DNA of 64,000 nt from an uncultured Lachnospiraceae bacterium (lineage in GTDB: Bacteria > Bacillota > Clostridia > Lachnospirales > Lachnospiraceae), in the NCBI GenBank assembly GCA_946414885.1, contig CAMKQH010000014.1, forward strand, positions 1 through 64,000, read 5' to 3'. The notes beneath the pieces are model-generated. The model searched no databases. It had not been told where the DNA came from and worked only from the letters and a program-made list of their open reading frames with translations. This document shows, one piece after another, positions 58,837 to 64,000 of this stretch. The translations under genes and the position numbers were made by a program. Position 1 is the stretch's first letter. Every line of letters starts with the position of its first letter.

Positions 58837-60228
58837 TCAGCGATATTTCTTCTCCGGGTACTTCTGATAGTACCTATCCTTGTCCTCATACATGCGCTTG
58901 TCGGCCAGGCTCATGTCCTTCAGGACGTCGATCTGCCCATTGTCAAAGCTGTATCCCACGGAGAAGCTGACTTCCCCGTCCTGTTCACAAATCTCTTGAA
59001 GACGTGCGATCCGGGCCATCAGTTTCTCCAAGGTGTCATTCAGACATAGGATCATGAATTCATCTCCGCCGGCGCGGTAGATCTCATCCTTCGGAAATAC
59101 CATGCGCAAAATGGCAGATGCCTTTTTCAGAAGGCGGTCGCCGGAGGCATGTCCCTCGTGATCGTTTATGACCTTTAGTCCGTTGAGGTCGGCAAAGATG
59201 ACGCCCATGCTCTTTGGCTTTACAAAATCCGGGTTCTCAAACTCTGCCACCCTGTTATTCATGGCATTTCTATTCTTGCTGCCCGTCAAAAGGTCGATGG
59301 TGCTCAGCGTCTCCAGACGCTTTACCAGCTGATAATTCTCGATCTCGGAGGCAATAAAGAAGGTGGTCAGCTCCAGTACGCCCTTGATCTTTAGCACGTT
59401 CTTTACGTCAAAATTGGAGGCCCAGATATATCCCTGCAATTTCTCATTATACTTTAGCGGGAAGAGCACCAGCGTCTCCACTGCCACTCTCTGCAAGGAC
59501 TGATACCAATCCGGATTCCGCTTCTTTAGCATCTGTCTGTCCTGCTCATTTTTGATGATCAGGCAGGAATCGCTGCCAAGAGTATCCTTCCAGGTACTCA
59601 CGACGTGATAAAACTCCGTGTTCATGCTTTCACGCGTGCGGGTCGCCACGTAGCCTTCGCGCACGGAATCTCCAAGGACCGTGCAGGTTCCAGCATCCTC
59701 ATCCACCAGGAGGATGCAGCAGCGCCTTGCGCCACAGATCAACCGGATGTCCGTGATGACTTCACTTATGCATTGCTCAAAATCCTTAGTCCCATGTAGC
59801 TTAATACAGGCATCCAACACGGCGGAAGCCACTTCCGGTGCCACGTCCGTCCTGGTGGTCGCGCTGGTCTTCGGTCGCAGATTATAGGAATAAACGCAAT
59901 ATCCAACATTCTCCTGATCTGAACTAAGCGGCAGCATGTAAACCTCCAGCCAAAAACCAAGTTCGGCCAGGTCCACGTAGGAATGACGCTGTTCATGCAA
60001 AACGGCGCTCCTGTAGCAGTCATCCTCGAAGATCAAGTTTTTCTGGAAGCATTCCTCATACGGAACGTCCTTTTGGAACCCATGTCCCCGCACGTTCTGA
60101 ATTCTTTCGGCATGACCATGGTTTCCCGCAACCACGCGGATATTCCCGTACCGTCCGTCAGGATAGGTCTCCACGGACATCACGCACGCCATGCATTCAT
60201 AACTGTCCACTAAGCTTTGAAAATCCAT
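58837..60228 (-). CDS. Diguanylate cyclase with GAF-like sensor domain
   Basis: A 463-residue protein. Residues about 1-140 form a PAS-like region (ECMACVMSVETYPDGRYGNI). Residues about 150-290 look like a GAF domain (EQCISEVITDIRLICGARRC). The C-terminal GGDEF domain is intact: TIDLLTGSKNRNAMNNR, VIFADLNGLKVINDHEGHAS, and the active site RAGGDEFMIL. It should make c-di-GMP in response to a cytoplasmic signal; no membrane helix is seen. The ATG at 60228 matches the natural N-terminus, with GGAG 14 bases upstream; the ATG at 60258 overlaps the MutS-like stop as ATGA and is the alternative. The downstream small membrane-protein gene is adjacent. Confidence 0.87.
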   Translation of the reverse strand: MDFQSLVDSYECMACVMSVETYPDGRYGNIRVVAGNHGHAERIQNVRGHGFQKDVPYEECFQKNLIFEDDCYRSAVLHEQRHSYVDLAELGFWLEVYMLPLSSDQENVGYCVYSYNLRPKTSATTRTDVAPEVASAVLDACIKLHGTKDFEQCISEVITDIRLICGARRCCILLVDEDAGTCTVLGDSVREGYVATRTRESMNTEFYHVVSTWKDTLGSDSCLIIKNEQDRQMLKKRNPDWYQSLQRVAVETLVLFPLKYNEKLQGYIWASNFDVKNVLKIKGVLELTTFFIASEIENYQLVKRLETLSTIDLLTGSKNRNAMNNRVAEFENPDFVKPKSMGVIFADLNGLKVINDHEGHASGDRLLKKASAILRMVFPKDEIYRAGGDEFMILCLNDTLEKLMARIARLQEICEQDGEVSFSVGYSFDNGQIDVLKDMSLADKRMYEDKDRYYQKYPEKKYR

Positions 60229-60254
60229 GATTATCTGAAGCACTCCTTTCAGAT

Positions 60255-61907
60255 TCATTCAAATTGCAAAACTTCGTCATACAATTCCAGTCCGAAGCTC
60301 GTCATTTCGGGCGCATGCGAAAGGATCTTGTAGGTTCTCGTCCCGTCCTCAAGGCGCTGTGCGCTCAGGAAGGAGACGCCAGACCACGCCGCATCTGATT
60401 TCAGCGTTTGGCCGTCACCACGTGCCTGCGACTCTTCATATACGCGCTGCGCGAAGGATAACAGATGCGTTACCGTAAGGATCCGGACACCCTCCTCCTT
60501 CAGCGCGCGGATAATGCCGTAAGCGATCTCGGAGCCTTCCTTTTCCGTCGTGGTGGCAAAGGATTCGTTCAATAAAAGCAGGGAATCCTTTCCAAGATTG
60601 CTGACGATCTGATCCATCCTGCGCAGTTCCTCATCCAGTCTTCCGCTGTTCATGGCACTGTCCTCGCGCCTCGTAAAGTGCGTAAAGAAGTTGGGATACA
60701 GGCCGCTGCAATACTGCTTTGCAGGTACCATGAGTCCGCACTGCATCATCACCTGCGCGATCCCGACGCTTCGAAGGAAGGTGGACTTACCTCCCTGATT
60801 GGCTCCCGTGACGATCACCAGTGCCTTACCATCCAGCTTCTCATCATTGCCGACGGTTTCCCCCTTTTGCTTCATGCTCATGACCATTTCCTTTAGGTCT
60901 TCGAAGTGAAGGCTCTCCTGCCCTCCCACCTCCGGGAAGCAATAATCCAATTTATGTCGCTGCATCTGGTATTTGATATTAATGGCTCCCAGATAAAAGG
61001 CAATCTGGAAGCGAAGCTGGTCGAAAAACTGTCCTAAGGAATTTGCCATGTTGCTGCAACACGCATATACGTAATTCACGGCCTCAAATTCCAGCTGCGC
61101 CGCGTCCTCCCGCATCGCCTGGTCCTTGTACAGCGCGATCACGCCAGGCGTCAGACTGTTCACCTGTCCCTGGATCTTCGCTTTGATGCCATAGGGATTG
61201 CTGTATTTCTTTTCGATGGTCTCAACGTCATTTAGTTTCAGACTGCCAATCTTTAATCCGTCCTCCAGGCCGCACTCCATCCGGATGCGCGGACTGTAGG
61301 AATAAAAGACGTTGCGTTTGGGCTGGCGAACGGTCACGTCCGTATAGAACGACAGGTCCTGCAGGATCTTTTCCAGATTCTGGCGTCTGTCTTCCGAAAA
61401 CTCATTTTCCAAACGGTCATACAGATCGCGGAAGCCCTTGGAGTGCAAGTTTTCTTTGTACTCCCTGAGGATTTCCTTCACCTTCTGCATGCCGGAAGTA
61501 AGGAGCCGGAGCACTTGGAGATCCGTGATCAGCTCCGCCTTGGTATCGCGGATTCCCGTGCCGCCGCGCTTTCTGCCCAGCCTGTCCCACTTTTCCAGGA
61601 TCTGGCCGGCATGCTGATACAGCTTCCCGACAAAGTCCTCATTCGCCAGGCAATCCTGTAAAATCTCCTGGCGGTACCTCACTTCTTCCCTGGTTTTTAA
61701 CGGAACGCACGCAACCCTTTTCACGGCAAAGCCAACGTAAGCATCCTCATGCTCCGCAAAGACAACTCTGCTTGACTGCACGATGCTGTCCTGTCTTGCG
61801 GCCCAGAACAGCGTGTCCAGCCCCAGGTCCGTCACCATGCTTGCCCAGTCAAAATAGGGATTGACCGGCGTCCACTCCTTATAATCATATAACAAGCCTA
61901 CGTTCAT
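60255..61907 (-). CDS. MutS-like ATPase (second of a coupled pair)
   Basis: A 550-residue protein. The N-terminal half is helical, of MutS core/lever type without the mismatch-recognition domain, and the MutS ATPase domain follows: Walker A VIVTGANQGGKSTFLRSVGI, then CGLMVPAKQYCSGLYPNFFT, and Walker B LLLLNESFATTTEKEG, with HLLSFAQRVYEE near the switch. The Walker B has Asn-Glu where MutS has Asp-Glu. It lacks the Smr domain of MutS2. AAGGAGAG precedes the ATG, which overlaps the first MutS-like gene by four bases. The pair probably forms a heterodimer. Its role in repair or recombination is unknown. Confidence 0.85.
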   Translation of the reverse strand: MNVGLLYDYKEWTPVNPYFDWASMVTDLGLDTLFWAARQDSIVQSSRVVFAEHEDAYVGFAVKRVACVPLKTREEVRYRQEILQDCLANEDFVGKLYQHAGQILEKWDRLGRKRGGTGIRDTKAELITDLQVLRLLTSGMQKVKEILREYKENLHSKGFRDLYDRLENEFSEDRRQNLEKILQDLSFYTDVTVRQPKRNVFYSYSPRIRMECGLEDGLKIGSLKLNDVETIEKKYSNPYGIKAKIQGQVNSLTPGVIALYKDQAMREDAAQLEFEAVNYVYACCSNMANSLGQFFDQLRFQIAFYLGAINIKYQMQRHKLDYCFPEVGGQESLHFEDLKEMVMSMKQKGETVGNDEKLDGKALVIVTGANQGGKSTFLRSVGIAQVMMQCGLMVPAKQYCSGLYPNFFTHFTRREDSAMNSGRLDEELRRMDQIVSNLGKDSLLLLNESFATTTEKEGSEIAYGIIRALKEEGVRILTVTHLLSFAQRVYEESQARGDGQTLKSDAAWSGVSFLSAQRLEDGTRTYKILSHAPEMTSFGLELYDEVLQFE

Positions 61908-63391
61908 GAGAATCTCTCCTTCAGCTGCTCATAGGTCAACCTGTACTTCTCCACCTGCCGGTTTGCTCCGGCGAGTTCCTCCGCTTCGCTTCTACTGATC
62001 TGATAAGTCAGCTTCTGATTCTCATCCACGCCCGCGCGCAGGCTCACGACGCCGTCGCAGGCCTTTGAGAGCTCCCCAAGATGGGTCACGTAGATTCCCT
62101 TGCAATGCTCCCCGATAAAGTACTCCAGCACCCTTTTTCCCATGACGTTCGCATCAAAATTGGCTGCCGTGGTGAAAAGCTCGTTGATCACGACAAATGC
62201 ATTCTCCTGGCCCTTCTCCATCATGGGTTTTAAGCGGACAAGTTCATCCATGAGCTTGCCCCGTCCGGTCTCCGTGCTCTCCTCCACGGAAAAATGCGTC
62301 CAGAGATTCCCGTAATGCGGAACCTCCGCAAACCGCGCCGGCACGTCGAGCCCCATCTTTGTGAAATAAATGAGTTGTCCAAGACTCCTGGCGTACGTTG
62401 TTTTCCCGCCCTGGTTCGGGCCCGTCAGCACAAAGAAGCTCTCCTCCTGCGCCAGGTAGGCGTCATTGGCAACAACGGTTTTTCCGGATTCGGAATTGAC
62501 ATATGCCAGCGCAAGGTCATATAACCCCTTTGTGGACAACACGTTTGAGACCTTGGGCGTACTGAAGACCAGCCCGCGTCCCTCCATTTTCCTCTGAAAC
62601 TGCGCATATGCAAGATAGTATCCCATCTCCGTCGCAAGGCGCGCCATTTCAGCGTGAACGTACTTAAATTGCTTTTTATAAAATGCCCCCAGCTTCTCGA
62701 AAAAGTCTTTGTGCTTCTTTCGAAACAGCCGGACGATCTCTTCTTCTAATCTCGAGAAATCCTCATCTGCCTGAAAGGGACTTTTGAAGGTCTTGCCGTG
62801 CTCCGGAAAGCTCTCTTCCAAAAAGGCTTCATAATCTCCCTTTTCCTTCCCCTCTGCAAGCGTAAAACGCTCCTTCTCATAGGTGAGGGTCACGCGAAAG
62901 CCTGACAATTCCTGCCAAAGCGCAGACGTTTCCGCGCTAAACTCCTGAAACGCTTTGTCGGAAAGGAACTTCGCAAGCAGATCCTTTAGACCCTTCAATC
63001 CTTCTGACTGAAGCGTTGCCTTCCCAAGCGCGGCATGCAAGGCCTCCAGGGAAGCCACGTAAAGCTGCGCCTCCCGAAGGTACCACGTCTGTTGTTGCGC
63101 TTCATCCTCCGCATTCTCCCTGCGTGCAGCAAACAGGGCGCGGTCACGGATGCTTCTCTCATATTCCATCATGGCGGCAAATACGTCTTCCTGTTTTACG
63201 TCGCCGTAAATGGCCCTCCGGTATTCCTCTGACGCCTGATCCGACGGGAAGGATTCATAGAGCTTTCTTACGTCTTCATTCCAATCCTCCGTCACCTTCG
63301 CCATGATCTGGTCCAGATTCAAGTCCGTAAAGAAGACCGGAGCCGAAGCATTTCGTTCTTTAGGTTCACTCAAATTCAACAAACTAAACAT
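61904..63391 (-). CDS. MutS-like ATPase (first of a coupled pair)
   Basis: A 495-residue relative of the next gene. Residues 1-290 are helical. The MutS ATPase domain has Walker A FVLTGPNQGGKTTYARSLGQ, then GNLWTHFSVEESTETGRGKL and Walker B AFVVINELFTTAANFDAN, again Asn-Glu. The switch region is KGIYVTHLGELSKACDG. There is no mismatch-binding domain I, clamp or Smr domain. Its start overlaps the end of mfd by 16 bases in another frame, so mfd, this gene and the next are translationally linked. It could take part in transcription-linked repair or recombination; this is inference from position. Confidence 0.85.
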   Translation of the reverse strand: MFSLLNLSEPKERNASAPVFFTDLNLDQIMAKVTEDWNEDVRKLYESFPSDQASEEYRRAIYGDVKQEDVFAAMMEYERSIRDRALFAARRENAEDEAQQQTWYLREAQLYVASLEALHAALGKATLQSEGLKGLKDLLAKFLSDKAFQEFSAETSALWQELSGFRVTLTYEKERFTLAEGKEKGDYEAFLEESFPEHGKTFKSPFQADEDFSRLEEEIVRLFRKKHKDFFEKLGAFYKKQFKYVHAEMARLATEMGYYLAYAQFQRKMEGRGLVFSTPKVSNVLSTKGLYDLALAYVNSESGKTVVANDAYLAQEESFFVLTGPNQGGKTTYARSLGQLIYFTKMGLDVPARFAEVPHYGNLWTHFSVEESTETGRGKLMDELVRLKPMMEKGQENAFVVINELFTTAANFDANVMGKRVLEYFIGEHCKGIYVTHLGELSKACDGVVSLRAGVDENQKLTYQISRSEAEELAGANRQVEKYRLTYEQLKERFS

Positions 63392-64000
63392 TTCATCATT
63401 GCCCTCAAAACCGATTCCGTCTTTTCCAAAAGGAGTGCCTCGTCCGTCTCCACTAGGCCCGTGCGCTGATATTTCAGGGTTAGGTACGGATTCCCGTAAG
63501 CAGTGAAGGTAAGTTCTTTCTTAAACTGCGCAAGGAGCGTCGGAATGCCGGCGGGATCGATGCCCGCGTCAGGGCGGAAGGTGAAGGTCACCTGCCCCGG
63601 ACGACCCTTTACGTCCGTGAGGAACAGCTTGTGCGCCGTCTCACGGATCAAAGCGATACGCAGAAGGTTGTTTGCGCTGGTGGGGATGTCTCCAAAGCGA
63701 TCCAAAAGCTCATCCTTCATCTCATCCCGTTCCTTCTCGCTCTCGATGCCGGCGATGCGCTTGTAAATGTCAAGCTTTTGCTCTTCGTTGACAATGTATT
63801 CGGGCGGGATAAAGGCATCGACTTCCAGGTCCACCTGCGTCGTGAAATCGCCCTCGGATTCCCGCGTGGGTTCGCCCTTTAGCCTTCGCACGGCATCGTT
63901 GAGCATCTTGCAGTAGAGTTCATATCCCACGGCCTCCATGTGTCCGTGCTGCGTTGTTCCAAGAAGATTGCCCGCGCCGCGGATCTCTAAGTCCCGCATG
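63376..64000 (-). CDS. mfd: Transcription-repair coupling factor, C-terminal part
   Basis: The last 207 or so residues of Mfd; the 5' part lies beyond the right edge. The start of the visible frame, MRDLEIRGAGNLLGTTQHGH, is the conserved end of the helicase/translocase part. The C-terminal domain follows, with VDLEVDAFIPPEYIVNEEQK, LDIYKRIAGIESE and ELLDRFGDIPTSANNLLRIA. Mfd removes RNA polymerase stalled at DNA lesions and recruits UvrA. The C-terminal end (LRAMMKCLVC) overlaps the MutS-like start by 16 bases. Only the partial nature of the gene limits the call. Confidence 0.95.
   Translation of the reverse strand, partial: MRDLEIRGAGNLLGTTQHGHMEAVGYELYCKMLNDAVRRLKGEPTRESEGDFTTQVDLEVDAFIPPEYIVNEEQKLDIYKRIAGIESEKERDEMKDELLDRFGDIPTSANNLLRIALIRETAHKLFLTDVKGRPGQVTFTFRPDAGIDPAGIPTLLAQFKKELTFTAYGNPYLTLKYQRTGLVETDEALLLEKTESVLRAMMKCLVC

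Overview
The window looks like a chromosomal segment of a spore-forming member of the Clostridia, most probably Lachnospiraceae. The grounds are the spmA/spmB spore-maturation pair, strong GGAGG-type ribosome sites with frequent GTG and TTG starts, a MoxR-DUF58-transglutaminase module, a YtrA-type GntR/ABC operon, an anchored GH5 glucanase, and an ECF sigma factor paired with a serpin. No rRNA, tRNA, CRISPR array, phage or intact insertion sequence was seen. Most of the window is of balanced base composition. Two blocks, about 44.4-50.3 kb and 52.3-58.4 kb, are visibly AT-rich.

Layout. 0-2 kb: tandem 62-bp hairpin repeats, then an FGGY sugar kinase with a repeat-rich mRNA leader. 2.3-5.3 kb: a DUF885 metallopeptidase-like protein and an AraC regulator. 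5.3-12.1 kb (minus): spmB-spmA, acpP with its own promoter, a metallophosphoesterase, and the transglutaminase/DUF58/MoxR operon. 12.3-18.2 kb (plus): hflK-hflC, a degenerate-GGDEF/EAL protein and a CapA-like lipoprotein. 18.2-22.9 kb (minus): two tandem chimeric lipoproteins with a propeller-like N-terminal half and a solute-binding C-terminal half. 23.1-29.9 kb (plus): a polytopic membrane protein, a TraX-like protein, GntR-ABC ATPase-permease, and VanZ. 29.9-34.8 kb: a phospholipase-C-like protein, a GNAT enzyme, a cyclophilin, a 328-bp MITE-like element with long inverted repeats, and a CBM/GH5 cellulase. 34.8-37.2 kb: ECF sigma plus serpin. 37.4-44.2 kb: a seven-gene operon (FtsX permease, ATPase, FtsX permease, lipoprotein, S41 protease, histidine kinase, response regulator).

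The most interesting part is 44.4-58.4 kb. It holds two neighbouring AT-rich peptide-type systems, each including one of the same chimeric lipoproteins. System A (50249 to 44438) is a Sec-secreted 146-residue protein, permease, MacB/LolD-like ATPase, permease and lipoprotein. System B (58232 to 52276) is a double-glycine peptide, a C39 peptidase/ABC exporter, a membrane protein, a lipoprotein, and a second double-glycine peptide sharing the core GGFTYT..CGI(D/N)GC. No peptide-modifying enzyme is visible. System B starts from a good promoter with two tandem 20-bp repeats directly upstream of its -35 box. I infer that B is an undescribed bacteriocin-like or signalling-peptide locus in which the lipoprotein may sense, capture or give immunity to the peptide. 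A predicted ABC-class ATPase gene of higher GC lies between A and B. The window ends (58.4-64 kb, minus) with a small membrane protein, a GAF-like/GGDEF cyclase, two coupled MutS-like ATPases with an unusual Asn-Glu Walker B, and the 3' part of mfd.
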